64,000 nt of DNA from an alpha proteobacterium MED-G09 (GTDB lineage: Bacteria; Pseudomonadota; Alphaproteobacteria; MED-G09). Under the pieces are notes generated by a model. It was not told the DNA's origin, did not search any database, and saw nothing but the letters and a program-made list of their open reading frames with translations. The position numbers were made by a program, and so were the translations under genes. The DNA lies in contig CAJIZT010000007.1 in assembly GCA_905182015.1 (NCBI GenBank), positions 83,570-147,569 on the forward strand. The letters are read 5' to 3'. How positions within the stretch are numbered: the first letter of the stretch is position 1; every line of letters begins with the position of its first letter. Below are positions 30,187 through 40,030 of the stretch, in pieces.

Positions 30187-31023
30187 ATGGTACCTTTTAT
30201 TCTTTTGCTAGTAATTGTTGGTTCAGTTCTTTTCCATATTTTTACTCCATGGTATTCAACTCCAATTGCTTCCAATTGGAGCAACATTGACAAGACAATC
30301 GAGCTAACCTTTTGGATGACTGGCGGGGTTTATGTCGCAGTATTGGGATTTATGACTTATTGCGTTATTCGCTTTCGAAGTAAAGAAGGTCATCGCGCAG
30401 ATTATGAGCCTGAAAGCAAGAAGTTGGAAATTATTCTTACTGTTTTGACGACAATCGGGGTTGCAGGGTTACTTGCTCCCGGACTTATTGTTTGGGACGA
30501 ATATGTTTCGCCTCCTGAAGATGCAATGCCTATTGAGGCTATGGGGCAACAATGGTATTGGAGTTTCCGACTTCCTGGGGAAGATGGAGTATTAGGAACG
30601 ACTGACGCAAGAAATATTAATGCTGATAATCCCTTTGGGATGAATAAAAATGATCCAAACGGTCAAGATGATATACTAATTGAGGGCGATGATTTGCATT
30701 TAGAGCTAGAGAAACCTGTGAAGTTTTTACTTAGATCTATAGATGTTTTACATAACTTTTACGTTCCCCAATTTCGAGCAAAGATGGATTTAGTACCTGG
30801 TATGGTTACTTATTATTGGATTAGACCAACACTTGCTGGCGGCTATGAAATCCTATGCGCTGAGTTATGTGGTGTTGGTCATCACGCTATGAGAGGTTTC
30901 GTTAAAGTAGAGGGCAAAGAAGATTATAAAAATTGGCTTGATGATCAGTCAACATTTAAAGCGCTTCAAGAAGAAGCCAAGTTAGAGAATAAAGAAAAGC
31001 TAGCTTTTCATAAAAGTAATTAA
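30187..31023 (+). CDS. ctaC: Cytochrome c oxidase subunit II
   Basis: Subunit II carries the binuclear CuA centre that accepts electrons from cytochrome c. Hydrophobic segments lie at about 1-20, 37-60 and 76-95, followed by the cupredoxin domain. The CuA ligands are visible: His in DVLHNFYVPQF and the cluster CAELCGVGHHAM. The aromatic electron-entry segment QQWYWSF is present. Compared with aa3-type subunit II of Paracoccus there is an insertion (about 130-160) between this segment and the CuA region. It is the first gene of a five-gene oxidase operon. Confidence 0.95.
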   Translation: MVPFILLLVIVGSVLFHIFTPWYSTPIASNWSNIDKTIELTFWMTGGVYVAVLGFMTYCVIRFRSKEGHRADYEPESKKLEIILTVLTTIGVAGLLAPGLIVWDEYVSPPEDAMPIEAMGQQWYWSFRLPGEDGVLGTTDARNINADNPFGMNKNDPNGQDDILIEGDDLHLELEKPVKFLLRSIDVLHNFYVPQFRAKMDLVPGMVTYYWIRPTLAGGYEILCAELCGVGHHAMRGFVKVEGKEDYKNWLDDQSTFKALQEEAKLENKEKLAFHKSN

Positions 31024-31042
31024 TTATTAAGAGGTTTTTATT

Positions 31043-32821
31043 ATGTCAGAATCTATAGTTCCAGAAAGTGAGTTAGAAGAAGTCGAACTTTACCATGCAA
31101 AGAGCTGGTGGACAGAAAAAGTTTTTACTCAAGACGCAAAGCTAATAGCTGTTCAATATGGTTTAACAGCTTTTGCAATTGGATTTGTTGCTCTCGTTTT
31201 ATCTTGGTTTATGAGAATCCAGATTGCCTTTCCCGAATTATCTATTATTAGCGAAGGAACTTATTATCAATTCATTACTATGCATGGAATGATAATGGTT
31301 GTTTATTTGCTGACTGCTTTATTTTTAGGAGCTTTTGGTAACTACTTGATTCCTCTAATGGTGGGTGCAAGAGATATGGTTTTCCCTTATCTTAATATGG
31401 TTAGCTATTGGACATATTTGGTTGCTGTATTAGTTCTATTTGTGAGCTTCTTTACTCCGGGCGGTCCCACTGGTGCTGGATGGACCCTTTACCCTCCTCA
31501 GGCAATTCTAGGCGGTACTCCAGGTCAAGAATCTGGTATAATACTTATGTTAGTGTCACTTTGTATTTTTATTGTTGGTTTTACAATGGGCGGCCTTAAT
31601 TACGTTATCACCATTCTTCAAGCTCGAACACGAGGAATGACATTAATGAGGATGCCTTTAACGGTGTGGGGTATTTTTACAGCAACTGTTTTAGCTCTTT
31701 TTGCTTTCCCTGCATTATTTGTAAGTGCCGTAATGATGCTTTTTGATAAGTTATTAATGACAAGTTTTTTTATGCCTGCTCTAGTTGAATTTGGTGAAAA
31801 TTTAACATATGGAGGTGGTAGCCCTATTTTATTCCAACACCTTTTTTGGTTCTTTGGCCATCCGGAAGTATACATTGTTGCCCTCCCAGCATTTGGAATT
31901 GTGTCTGATTTAATATCAGTGCACGCCCGTAAAAATATCTTTGGTTTTAGAATGATGGTTTGGGCTATTGTCGGAATTGGAGCATTAAGTTTTATTGTTT
32001 GGGCTCATCACATGTATGTCAGCGGCATGAATCCATATTTTGGGTTTTTCTTTGCTACAACAACTCTTATTATTGCAGTCCCAACTGCCTTGAAGGTTTA
32101 TAATTGGGTTCTGACCTTATGGAAAGGAAATATACATTTAACTATTCCAATGTTATTTTGTCTCGCTTTTATTGTTACTTTCTTAAATGGCGGTCTAACT
32201 GGATTGTTTCTCGGAAATGTTGTTGTGGATGTCCCTCTTTCAGATACATATTTTGTAGTTGCACATTTTCATATGGTAATGGGTATTGCCCCAGTCCTAG
32301 TTATTCTTGGAGCTATATATCATTGGTTCCCTCTTATTACCGGGCGCATGCTTCATGATGGTATGGGAAGATTTCATTTCTGGGTAACATTTATTGGGTC
32401 ATATTTAATTTATTTTCCAATGCATTATCTTGGTTTTATAGGGGTTCCAAGACGATATTATGAAATGGGGCAAACTGAAGCTCTTTATACATCATCTGCT
32501 GCAGACCTTAACGTATTCATAACGTTAGCCGCCCTAGCCGTTGGTTTTGCTCAACTTGTTTTCGTGTTCAATGTTTTTTGGAGTGCAAAAAAAGGAATTG
32601 TTGCTGAAAAAAACCCTTGGAAAGCTGCATCTTTAGAGTGGCAAACTCCAGATCAACCTCCAGTACATGGTAATTTTGGAAAAGAGTTACCTGTAATTTA
32701 TCGTTGGGCCTATGATTATAGTGTGCCAGGAGCAGAAGATGATTTTATTCCTCAAGATGTTCCTAATGAGAAAGTCAAATTAGCTAAAGGACACTCTCAG
32801 CTTGGAGTAGAAAGTACTTGA
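31043..32821 (+). CDS. ctaD: Cytochrome c oxidase subunit I
   Basis: Subunit I holds low-spin haem, haem a3 and CuB and reduces O2 to water while pumping protons. The 592-residue, 12-helix protein has the haem His in TMHGMIMVVY, CuB ligands in FFGHPEVYI and VWAHHMYVSGM, and the haem His pair in VAHFHMVMG. The D-channel Asp (GARDMVFPYLN), the Glu of HPEVY and the K-channel Lys (AVPTALKVYNW) place it in the A-type haem-copper oxidases. Spacing to ctaC is 19 bp; the downstream gene overlaps by 4 bp. Confidence 0.97.
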   Translation: MSESIVPESELEEVELYHAKSWWTEKVFTQDAKLIAVQYGLTAFAIGFVALVLSWFMRIQIAFPELSIISEGTYYQFITMHGMIMVVYLLTALFLGAFGNYLIPLMVGARDMVFPYLNMVSYWTYLVAVLVLFVSFFTPGGPTGAGWTLYPPQAILGGTPGQESGIILMLVSLCIFIVGFTMGGLNYVITILQARTRGMTLMRMPLTVWGIFTATVLALFAFPALFVSAVMMLFDKLLMTSFFMPALVEFGENLTYGGGSPILFQHLFWFFGHPEVYIVALPAFGIVSDLISVHARKNIFGFRMMVWAIVGIGALSFIVWAHHMYVSGMNPYFGFFFATTTLIIAVPTALKVYNWVLTLWKGNIHLTIPMLFCLAFIVTFLNGGLTGLFLGNVVVDVPLSDTYFVVAHFHMVMGIAPVLVILGAIYHWFPLITGRMLHDGMGRFHFWVTFIGSYLIYFPMHYLGFIGVPRRYYEMGQTEALYTSSAADLNVFITLAALAVGFAQLVFVFNVFWSAKKGIVAEKNPWKAASLEWQTPDQPPVHGNFGKELPVIYRWAYDYSVPGAEDDFIPQDVPNEKVKLAKGHSQLGVEST

Positions 32822-33438
32822 GTATATTTAGTACATTATCACAAAAACCTTGGATGGCCGATCAAGCCCTCGTTGATAACGAGCACATGGGGAAATCAAT
32901 GACTCTATCATTGCGAAAGGCAACTCTTTTCCTTTTGCTAATAGTAATTGCTATCTTGTTCACATTGTTTTCTGTGGCTTATATAGGAAGGATGGCTTAT
33001 GGCGATTGGCGGACTCTTCCTGAACCATTGTTGCTTTGGTGGAATACAGCTATAATGGTATTTAGCAGCTTTTCTTTTTACCGTGCAAATGTAAATGCAG
33101 ATCATAACAATATAAAAAAAACACGAATATATCTGTTAGTGTCTGGAGCCCTAACTATTAGTTTTATTGTTGGGCAGCTATTTGTTTGGCGAGAGCTAAT
33201 TTCTTTTGGTTATTTTGTGTCAACTAACCCTTCATATGGTTTCTTTTACTTATTAACAGCCTTACATATTTTGCATTTATTGGGTGGACTGATTGCTTGG
33301 TTAGTTGTGACGCTCAAAAGTTTTACTCTTAAAAACGATCCAGTTAATTTTGCCCTGAAAGTCAATCTTTGTGCAATTTATTGGCATTTTTTATTAATAG
33401 TATGGGCATTTCTTTTTGTTATGCTTTTGTTAACATAA
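32818..33438 (+). CDS. Cytochrome c oxidase subunit III-family protein (first copy)
   Basis: The 206-residue membrane protein has about five transmembrane helices and the subunit III features FFYLLTALHILHLLGGLIAW (helix with paired His) and AIYWHFLLIVWAFLF near the end. It is shorter than classical CoxC and is followed by a second member of the same family. It probably forms part of the same oxidase, stabilising subunit I. The start overlaps the ctaD stop (ATGA type). Confidence 0.87.
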   Translation: MSIFSTLSQKPWMADQALVDNEHMGKSMTLSLRKATLFLLLIVIAILFTLFSVAYIGRMAYGDWRTLPEPLLLWWNTAIMVFSSFSFYRANVNADHNNIKKTRIYLLVSGALTISFIVGQLFVWRELISFGYFVSTNPSYGFFYLLTALHILHLLGGLIAWLVVTLKSFTLKNDPVNFALKVNLCAIYWHFLLIVWAFLFVMLLLT

Positions 33439-33465
33439 GTTTTATTTTTAATAGGATATAAATTC

Positions 33466-34170
33466 ATGGCTACTTCATCAAAATTACCCTTAAAGGATGG
33501 ACTCGAAGGTTTTGCTTTTGATTGGTCATCTGACCAAAGGGCTTTTAAGGGAGTTCCTTGGGGCAAGGCCATGATGTGGATTTTTCTTCTAAGTGATACT
33601 TTTATTTTTAGTTGTTTCTTAATTTCATATATGACCGCCCGTTGGTCAACTGTAGAACCTTGGCCTAATACAAGTGAGGTTTTCTCTCTTAGTGTTGCCG
33701 GGGTAAGCGTCCCCTTGCTTTTAATTGCAATAATGACATTTATTTTGATTACTAGTAGTGGAACTATGGCTATGGCTGTAAGAAGTGGTTATCAGAAGAA
33801 GCGTAAACAAGCTGCAGCACTTTTATTTCTTACGGGTATTCTGGGTATGTCTTTCGTTGGCATGCAAGCATTTGAGTGGACTAAGTTAATATCGGAAGGT
33901 ATTCGTCCCTGGGAAAACCCTTTTGGCGCAAGACAATTTGGCTCTGTATTCTTTATGGTAACGGGCTTTCATGGCATTCATGTTTCATTTGGTGTAATTT
34001 TCTTATTTCTTACGGCAAGAAAAGTTCTTCGCGGTGATTATGACACTGGTCGTAGGGGTTTTTTTACTTGGCAAAAAGGGCGTTATGAAATTATTGAAAC
34101 ACTTGGTTTATATTGGCATTTTGTTGATCTAGTGTGGGTCTTCATTTTTGCATTTTTCTATCTTTGGTGA
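33466..34170 (+). CDS. Cytochrome c oxidase subunit III (second copy)
   Basis: The 234-residue protein is a second subunit III homologue. It shows WIFLLSDTFIFSCFLISYM, GSVFFMVTGFHGIHVSFGV and GLYWHFVDLVWVFIFAFFYLW, the latter two being the subunit III signatures that are also present, in weaker form, in the preceding gene. The Asp/Glu-bearing first helix is more canonical here than in the first copy. Tandem subunit III-family genes followed by a small subunit IV recur in some caa3-like operons. Confidence 0.92.
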   Translation: MATSSKLPLKDGLEGFAFDWSSDQRAFKGVPWGKAMMWIFLLSDTFIFSCFLISYMTARWSTVEPWPNTSEVFSLSVAGVSVPLLLIAIMTFILITSSGTMAMAVRSGYQKKRKQAAALLFLTGILGMSFVGMQAFEWTKLISEGIRPWENPFGARQFGSVFFMVTGFHGIHVSFGVIFLFLTARKVLRGDYDTGRRGFFTWQKGRYEIIETLGLYWHFVDLVWVFIFAFFYLW

Positions 34171-34178
34171 GGTAAACA

Positions 34179-34568
34179 ATGGCACAAGACGGACAAGAAC
34201 ATCCAATTAGTACATATCTAGCGGTATGGATATTGCTCTTTGTATTAAGCGCATGTTCATACGCAGTTGACTACATAGGGTTTCAGGGAATTACTCGCTG
34301 GAGTCTAGTTATCCTATTCATGTTTTTAAAGGCTTACTTTATTTGCGCTGTCTTTATGCACATGGTTTGGGAACGAATGGCTCTGGTATTAGCCTTATTT
34401 ATCCCAACTTTTGCAATTGTAGTTTTTGTAGGAATAATGGGATTTGAATCTGACTATACTCAGCTAGGAAGGAAGGTGTTTTTTGATACAGGGAAGCCAC
34501 CGACTGTCTATGCCGTACCCCATAGTAATAGCCATGATGAGGGGCAAGAAGAGGAAGATAGTCATTAA
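34179..34568 (+). CDS. Cytochrome c oxidase subunit IV family protein
   Basis: The 129-residue protein has three transmembrane helices and the prokaryotic subunit IV features ISTYLAVWILLFVLSACSY, LFMFLKAYFICAVFMHMVWE and a polar, His/Glu-rich tail. It is a small accessory subunit of the oxidase, 8 bp after the second subunit III gene. It closes the oxidase set; the Sel1 protein follows 16 bp later. Confidence 0.87.
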   Translation: MAQDGQEHPISTYLAVWILLFVLSACSYAVDYIGFQGITRWSLVILFMFLKAYFICAVFMHMVWERMALVLALFIPTFAIVVFVGIMGFESDYTQLGRKVFFDTGKPPTVYAVPHSNSHDEGQEEEDSH

Positions 34569-34584
34569 CTTTCGAAAGAGTAAT

Positions 34585-35118
34585 ATGTGCAGAAAACTTT
34601 TATTTATATTTTTAATTGCACTCTCGGCCCAAGATAGTCTGGCTCAAGAATCTGCGTTTATGAAGAAAATTAATAATTTTGCGGAAAGAGGTTATGTTGA
34701 TGCTCAATATAACTTAGCTCGAATATATTCGAATGGTGAGTCTGTTGATCAAAATTTCGAGTTAGCAGCATACTGGTTTCTAAAAGCCGCTGAACAAGGC
34801 AATAAAGATGCCCAATACCAACTTGCTAAAATGTTTGAAAATGGTCTCGGTGTTGATTTTGATAGTAAGGAAGCTTTCAGGTGGTACACTCTTTCCGCAG
34901 AGCAAGGTAATATTGAAGCCCAATATAGCCTTGGTTTAGCTTATAGACTCGGCATTGGCGTGGATCAGAATTTTACACAATCTTTAAAGTGGTACAAATC
35001 TTCTGCATCAAGGGGGCATAGTGGAGCACAGTACAATCTTAACCTTCTTTATCAGGAAGGGCTAGCTACTCAAAAAGATATCTCTGATGCGATTAAATGG
35101 TATAGATGCGGTAGATAG
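34585..35118 (+). CDS. Exported Sel1-repeat (SLR) protein
   Basis: The 177-residue protein begins with a signal peptide (MCRKLLFIFLIALSAQDSLA) and continues with about four Sel1-like TPR units (motifs A-QYNLARIYSNG, AQYQLAKMFENGLGV, AQYSLGLAYRLGIGV, AQYNLNLLYQEGLA). The frame is open upstream into the subunit IV gene, but ATG 34585 starts at the signal peptide. Sel1 proteins act as scaffolds; the human cytochrome oxidase factor COA7 is of this class. Its place at the end of the oxidase operon suggests a periplasmic assembly role, by inference only. Confidence 0.85.
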   Translation: MCRKLLFIFLIALSAQDSLAQESAFMKKINNFAERGYVDAQYNLARIYSNGESVDQNFELAAYWFLKAAEQGNKDAQYQLAKMFENGLGVDFDSKEAFRWYTLSAEQGNIEAQYSLGLAYRLGIGVDQNFTQSLKWYKSSASRGHSGAQYNLNLLYQEGLATQKDISDAIKWYRCGR

Positions 35119-35121
35119 ATT

Positions 35122-35205
35122 ATGCGATCCATTATTATAATTTTTTTAATATTTTTAGTAACCCTTATGTGCACTCTTTTCTATTTTAATAGCCCTTTTG
35201 TCTAA
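35122..35205 (+). CDS. Possible 27-residue single-helix membrane peptide
   Basis: An ATG three bases after the Sel1 stop opens a 27-codon frame whose product is one hydrophobic helix (MRSIIIIFLIFLVTLMCTLF, then YFNSPFV). No good ribosome binding site is visible, though coupling to the Sel1 gene is possible. Small single-helix subunits exist in several oxidases, but there is no sequence evidence for identity. It may be spurious. Confidence 0.25.
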   Translation: MRSIIIIFLIFLVTLMCTLFYFNSPFV

Positions 35206-35296
35206 GTCTTTTTATTGATTTGTTATTGAGACAAGAAGACTGTAGTCCAAAACAATAATCCAACAACTATTAATATAATAGAAAATTTCATTTATT

Positions 35297-35372
<76 letters not shown>

Positions 35373-35382
35373 TTTATTTATT

Positions 35383-35832
35383 TTAAATATCATCTTTTTT
35401 AGGAACAGATTTAATTACATTAGAAACATCATCATCCATAAATTCGTCCTCTTCTTCTATTTTATTAATTTCTTCGTCCTCAAATTCAGCTAATTCTTCA
35501 TCAACTTCATCAGGCTCATCATCAGTAACTTCGTCATCAGAAGAATTTTCTAAGTCAGGTATCTTATCCTCATCAATCTCTGGACCCACTTCCTTAACCT
35601 CAGTATCTATATCAATGATATCGTCATTCTCTTTTTCTTCATCAACAGTCTCGGCTTTTTTAGCTGTAGCGAGAACTTCTTTAGTGGCCTGCTTTGTTAT
35701 TTTTTTTATAATTTCCTCCGGCGTGATTTCATTTGAACACTTGGGACATATGATTGGTTTACGATTTAAGTCGTAAAACTTGTTTTCACAAGAGGGACAT
35801 AATATTTTTTTTCCTAATTTTCCTTTGCTCAT
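35383..35832 (-). CDS. FYDLN-type zinc-ribbon acidic protein (TIGR02300 family)
   Basis: The 149-residue protein has an N-terminal zinc ribbon with two CxxC pairs (LCPSCENKFYDLNRKPIICP then KCSNE) and a very acidic remainder rich in Asp and Glu. The FYDLN signature defines a family almost restricted to alphaproteobacteria, of unknown function. Its placement beside tRNA-Ala and divergent from aroA is conserved in that class. It ends 10 bp from the tRNA. Confidence 0.9.
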   Translation of the reverse strand: MSKGKLGKKILCPSCENKFYDLNRKPIICPKCSNEITPEEIIKKITKQATKEVLATAKKAETVDEEKENDDIIDIDTEVKEVGPEIDEDKIPDLENSSDDEVTDDEPDEVDEELAEFEDEEINKIEEEDEFMDDDVSNVIKSVPKKDDI

Positions 35833-35941
35833 TTTTTTTCCTATAATTAAAAAACTAATTCTCCATTGCCATGAAGAAACAATAGTGTCAAAACCAAAAA
35901 AAGTTTTTTTCTTATAATTTGTCTGCTAAACCTTAATAACT

Positions 35942-37309
35942 ATGAATCAGAATCAAAAAAATAATAAACCTGATGGTAGGGTTATGGCAATGCAAAGCCA
36001 AGGATTATTTGGTGAAATTAATATTCCTGGCGATAAATCGATTTCTCATAGGTGCGTAATTCTATCATCCCTTGCTGTTGGGGAGAGTAAAATAACAGGT
36101 ATTCTAAATAGTTCTGATATTTCTTGTACCATTAACGCAATGAGGTCCTTGGGGTCTGATATCCATTTACAGCCTGATATGTGCACTATTAATGGAATAG
36201 GTATAGGAAGCCTTGCTGAACCGGAAAAACCTCTAGATTTTGGAAACTCGGGCACTGCTGCACGATTAATAATGGGGTTGGTTACTTCTCATCCGATTTC
36301 TTCAGTTTTTATTGGAGATGAATCTTTATCAAAAAGACCAATGAGGCGAGTGGTTGATCCATTATTAGGCTTTGGTGCGGAATTCGATTTAAGAGATTCA
36401 GAGTTTCTACCTGTAACTATCAAGGGAAGTAATTTGCCTATTCCTATTTCTTACGATATGCCGATTCCTTCAGCCCAAGTTAAATCAGCGATTCTTTTTG
36501 CGGGCCTAAACACGCCAGGAGTAACTTCGATTTTCGAAAAACAAAAAACTAGAGATCACACCGAAAAGTTACTTGATTTTTATGGTTACAATGTTGATAT
36601 AAAGGAAAGTGCAGAGGGAACAAAAATAAGTATTGTTGGGCAACAGGAGCTTAGGCCTGTTAATATAAATATACCAGGTGATCCATCATCTGCGGCTTAT
36701 CCAGCTATAGCAGGGCTGGTATGTAAAAACTCAAACGTAACTATTAAAAATGTTTTAGATAACCCCACAAGAGATGGGCTATATAAATCACTGATCGAAA
36801 TGGGTGCTAATATAGAATTTTTGAACGAGAGATCAAATGCTGGAGAAAAGGTGCATGATATTTTAGTAAAATCAAGTTCATTGAAGGCCATTGAGATATG
36901 CGCCAAAAGAGCTCCAAGCATGATTGATGATTATCCAGCTCTGGCTGTAGCCGCTTCAGTAGCAGAAGGAATATCAATTTTTCGAGGACTTTCTGAGCTT
37001 AGGGTAAAAGAAAGTGATAGGTTGGCAGGTATAAAATATTTCCTTGAAATAAATGGTGTTGAGGCTTCAATAAGCAATGATGATCTTATTATCAAAGGGA
37101 ATCCAAGTGGAATAAAGGGAGGAGGTCTTGTTAAGACAAGCCTTGATCATAGGATTGCGATGTCGTCCCTTATTTTAGGTCTGGTCTCTGATAACCCGGT
37201 CTATATTGATGATTCTGAGACTATAAACACTAGTTTTCCAGGATTTATTGATCTAATGAATAAGCTTGGCGCTAGATTAGAAATATTAGAACTGGACTCT
37301 GATTCATGA
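35942..37309 (+). CDS. aroA: 3-phosphoshikimate 1-carboxyvinyltransferase (EPSP synthase)
   Basis: AroA transfers enolpyruvyl from PEP to shikimate-3-phosphate in aromatic amino acid synthesis. Markers are IPGDKSISHRCVILSSLAVG, LDFGNSGTAARLIMGL, DESLSKRPMRRVVDPLLGFG, and LRVKESDRLAGIKYFLEING near the end. Length 455 and the LDHRIAMSSLILGL region are typical. It starts aroA-cmk-rpsA-ihfB; cmk overlaps its stop by 4 bp. Confidence 0.96.
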   Translation: MNQNQKNNKPDGRVMAMQSQGLFGEINIPGDKSISHRCVILSSLAVGESKITGILNSSDISCTINAMRSLGSDIHLQPDMCTINGIGIGSLAEPEKPLDFGNSGTAARLIMGLVTSHPISSVFIGDESLSKRPMRRVVDPLLGFGAEFDLRDSEFLPVTIKGSNLPIPISYDMPIPSAQVKSAILFAGLNTPGVTSIFEKQKTRDHTEKLLDFYGYNVDIKESAEGTKISIVGQQELRPVNINIPGDPSSAAYPAIAGLVCKNSNVTIKNVLDNPTRDGLYKSLIEMGANIEFLNERSNAGEKVHDILVKSSSLKAIEICAKRAPSMIDDYPALAVAASVAEGISIFRGLSELRVKESDRLAGIKYFLEINGVEASISNDDLIIKGNPSGIKGGGLVKTSLDHRIAMSSLILGLVSDNPVYIDDSETINTSFPGFIDLMNKLGARLEILELDSDS

Positions 37310-37965
37310 CTTTTGTTGTTGCCATTGACGGACCTGCAGGATCTGGAAAAGGGACTCTTGCAATTGGTATTTCAAAAAAATTTAATTTTTCATATTTTGA
37401 TACTGGAAGCTTATATAGAGGTTTGGCATTACAAGCTTTAGATGTTCATGGAGAAAATTTTACCAAAAATGATGTCATAACTCTAGCTAGAAATTTTTCT
37501 ATTAATTCTATTGACCAAGAAAGCCTTCGTTCATCTAAAATAGGGAAATATTCATCTATAATTGCATCTATCCCTGAGGTTAGAAGCATATTAATAAAAA
37601 TTCAAAGAGGTTTTAAGGAAGAAAATCTCTATCAAAAGGGAATAGTTGTTGATGGAAGGGATATTGGGACTGTAATATTTCCCAACGCAAACATTAAATT
37701 TTTTGTTTCTGCTTCAATTGAGGAGCGCGCAAAAAGAAGATTAATAGACTTTTCTGAAAGGAATGAAATAATTTCTTACAATGAAGTAATAAAACAATTG
37801 CAAAAAAGGGATCAACGAGATAAGGAAAGAAGCGTTGCACCTTTAGTTGCAGCAGAAGATGCTCATCTTGTTGATACTACTTGCATTAATAAAGAAGAGG
37901 CATTGAAAATAGTTTCTTCATTAATCATCGTTGAATTAGATGATTATATGAAAATTAATAAGTAA
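37306..37965 (+). CDS. cmk: Cytidylate kinase
   Basis: CMP kinase phosphorylates CMP and dCMP with ATP. The P-loop AIDGPAGSGKGTLAIGISKK starts the protein, followed by DTGSLYRGLALQALD and VVDGRDIGTVIFPNANIKFF, both characteristic of the family. Length 219 is normal. The ATG overlaps the aroA stop (ATGA). Confidence 0.97.
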   Translation: MTFVVAIDGPAGSGKGTLAIGISKKFNFSYFDTGSLYRGLALQALDVHGENFTKNDVITLARNFSINSIDQESLRSSKIGKYSSIIASIPEVRSILIKIQRGFKEENLYQKGIVVDGRDIGTVIFPNANIKFFVSASIEERAKRRLIDFSERNEIISYNEVIKQLQKRDQRDKERSVAPLVAAEDAHLVDTTCINKEEALKIVSSLIIVELDDYMKINK

Positions 37966-37978
37966 GGGAGAATAGTGT

Positions 37979-39706
37979 TTGTCAAATTTAATTGAGTCAG
38001 TTCCTGAGGGTTCTTTAGAGGAATTTTCAAAACTTCTTGAAGCAAGCTTTGAGAAAAATGCGTGTCAAGAAGGTCAGGTTATACAAGGGACAGTTGTAGG
38101 AGTAGAATCCGATACTATAGTCGTTGATGTAGGTATGAAAACGGAAGGAAGAATTCCTTCTGAAGAATTTTGTGCGTCAGGAAAAGATCACGACCTAGTA
38201 ATTGGTGATACAGTTGATGTTTATTTAGAAAGAATAGAAAATGCGTTAGGCGACGCGGTCCTATCAAGAGAGAAGGCTAGGAGAGAAGAAAGTTGGACAA
38301 ATCTTTTAGTTTCTCAAAAAGAAAATAAAATAGTTGAGGGTGTTATTAATGGCAAAGTCAAAGGTGGATTTACTGTTGACCTTGATGGTGCCCAAGCCTT
38401 CCTTCCAGGAAGTCAAGTAGACGTTAGGCCAATAAGAGATATGCGACCCTTAATGTACACGACTCAAACGTTCCATATATTAAAGATGGACCGTCGTAGG
38501 GGAAATATAGTTGTCTCAAGGAAATCAGTTCTTTCGGAAAGTCTTAATGTGGATAAATCTGAGTTACTTGGAAAACTCAAAGAAGGCGAAATCCTAGAAG
38601 GAATTGTTAAGAATATAACTGACTATGGTGCGTTTGTTGATCTTGGCGGTATAGACGGATTATTGCATGTAACTGATATTTCATGGAAAAGAATTAGCAG
38701 CCCATCTGAAGTAATTAACATTGGTGAAAAAATAAAAGTAGTAATTACTAAAGTTTCTGAAGAAAATATGCGTATTTCACTTGGAATGAAGCAACTTCAG
38801 AGCGATCCATGGGTTGAGGCTAAAAATAAATATACTATTGGCGAACGATACAAGGGCCGAGTAACTAATATTGCTGACTATGGTGCCTTTGTTGAACTTG
38901 AGGGTGGTATTGAAGGGCTTGTTCATGTTTCTGAGATGAGTTGGGTATCTAAGATTCAGAGCCCAAATAAGTATGTTTCAGCTAATGATGTGATCGAGGT
39001 TATGATTCTTGAGATTGATATTGAGAAAAAACGTCTATCCCTAGGACTTAAGCAGTGCGCTAACAATCCATGGGAAGATTTTGCTCAGAAAAATCCAATT
39101 GGAACTAAATTAAAAGGAAAAATTCAGAATATAACTGACTTTGGTTTATTTGTTCAAGTGAGTGACGAGTTAGATGGTTTGGTTCATATGTCGGATATTG
39201 ATTGGCGTAAAAGTGGTTCTGATGCAATAAAAGACTTTGAGGTAGGCCAGGATATTGATGCTATTATTATAGATATTGAGCCTCATAAAGAGAGAATATC
39301 ATTAGGTATTAAGCAGCTAGATGGCGACCCCATGGCATCTCTTGATGAGATGAAAAAAGGAACTGTTGTTACCTGTACGGTAGTTTTAAGTCAGGCTGGT
39401 GGTATTGAAGTTGAAATTGGTGATAAAATTCCCGCATTTATTAAACGTGGTGATCTTTCAAAAGATAAATCAGAGCAGAACCCTGATAGGTTTGAGGTTG
39501 GACAGAAGGTTGATGCTAAAGTTACAAGCCTTGATCCCAAGACAAGAAGGATTTCTCTCTCAATCAGGGCATTAGAAATTTCTGATGAGAAAAAAGCTAT
39601 TGAACAATACGGGTCAAAAGATTCAGGTGCCTCACTTGGTGATATTTTGGGCGAAGCATTGGATAAAGGCTCTTCATCTGATAAGGGTGAGGCTGATAAT
39701 GATTAA
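37979..39706 (+). CDS. rpsA: 30S ribosomal protein S1
   Basis: S1 binds mRNA and unwinds it for initiation. Six S1 domains can be counted in 575 residues, the central ones with the [20 protein letters not shown] and [20 protein letters not shown] pattern, and the outer ones more divergent. The start appears to be TTG at 37979 with GGGAG 8 nt upstream. It follows cmk at 13 bp, and ihfB begins within its last codons. Confidence 0.97.
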   Translation: MSNLIESVPEGSLEEFSKLLEASFEKNACQEGQVIQGTVVGVESDTIVVDVGMKTEGRIPSEEFCASGKDHDLVIGDTVDVYLERIENALGDAVLSREKARREESWTNLLVSQKENKIVEGVINGKVKGGFTVDLDGAQAFLPGSQVDVRPIRDMRPLMYTTQTFHILKMDRRRGNIVVSRKSVLSESLNVDKSELLGKLKEGEILEGIVKNITDYGAFVDLGGIDGLLHVTDISWKRISSPSEVINIGEKIKVVITKVSEENMRISLGMKQLQSDPWVEAKNKYTIGERYKGRVTNIADYGAFVELEGGIEGLVHVSEMSWVSKIQSPNKYVSANDVIEVMILEIDIEKKRLSLGLKQCANNPWEDFAQKNPIGTKLKGKIQNITDFGLFVQVSDELDGLVHMSDIDWRKSGSDAIKDFEVGQDIDAIIIDIEPHKERISLGIKQLDGDPMASLDEMKKGTVVTCTVVLSQAGGIEVEIGDKIPAFIKRGDLSKDKSEQNPDRFEVGQKVDAKVTSLDPKTRRISLSIRALEISDEKKAIEQYGSKDSGASLGDILGEALDKGSSSDKGEADND

Positions 39707-39983
39707 GTCATCTTTAATTAAGAGGCTTTTAAAAAATAACCCTCATTTAATCCAAGCTGATGTAGAAAGTATTGTTAAGATTGTTCTTAAAAATATCTCT
39801 GATGCTTTATCAAAGAAAGGTAGAGCAGAGATAAGGGGCTTTGGCACCTTCTCTGTAAGGCATAGAAATGCTCGAAATGGAAGAAACCCTAGAACAGGTG
39901 AAAAAGTAGTAGTTCCTGCTAAAAATGTGCCTATGTTTAAGGCTGGGAAAAGTATAAGGGACAGACTTAATTATAAATCCTAG
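39699..39983 (+). CDS. ihfB: Integration host factor beta subunit
   Basis: IHF-beta pairs with IHF-alpha to bend DNA sharply. The 94-residue protein has the DNABII fold with [38 protein letters not shown] and the ending KSIRDRL. ATG 39699 overlaps the rpsA stop by 8 bp. The frame is open upstream within rpsA, but the family N-terminus ([10 protein letters not shown]) fixes this start. The rpsA-ihfB order is conserved. Confidence 0.95.
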   Translation: MIKSSLIKRLLKNNPHLIQADVESIVKIVLKNISDALSKKGRAEIRGFGTFSVRHRNARNGRNPRTGEKVVVPAKNVPMFKAGKSIRDRLNYKS

Positions 39984-40030
39984 TTCATTTTCTTAATGGT
40001 TCTAATGCATAAACCACTATGGAGTTTTAT

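Noticed and set aside
35223..35291. A 22-codon hydrophobic frame on the minus strand directly after tRNA-Ala
   Set aside because: Too short, without a ribosome binding site, and it lies in the trailer of the tRNA; the hydrophobic composition is expected in AT-rich DNA.
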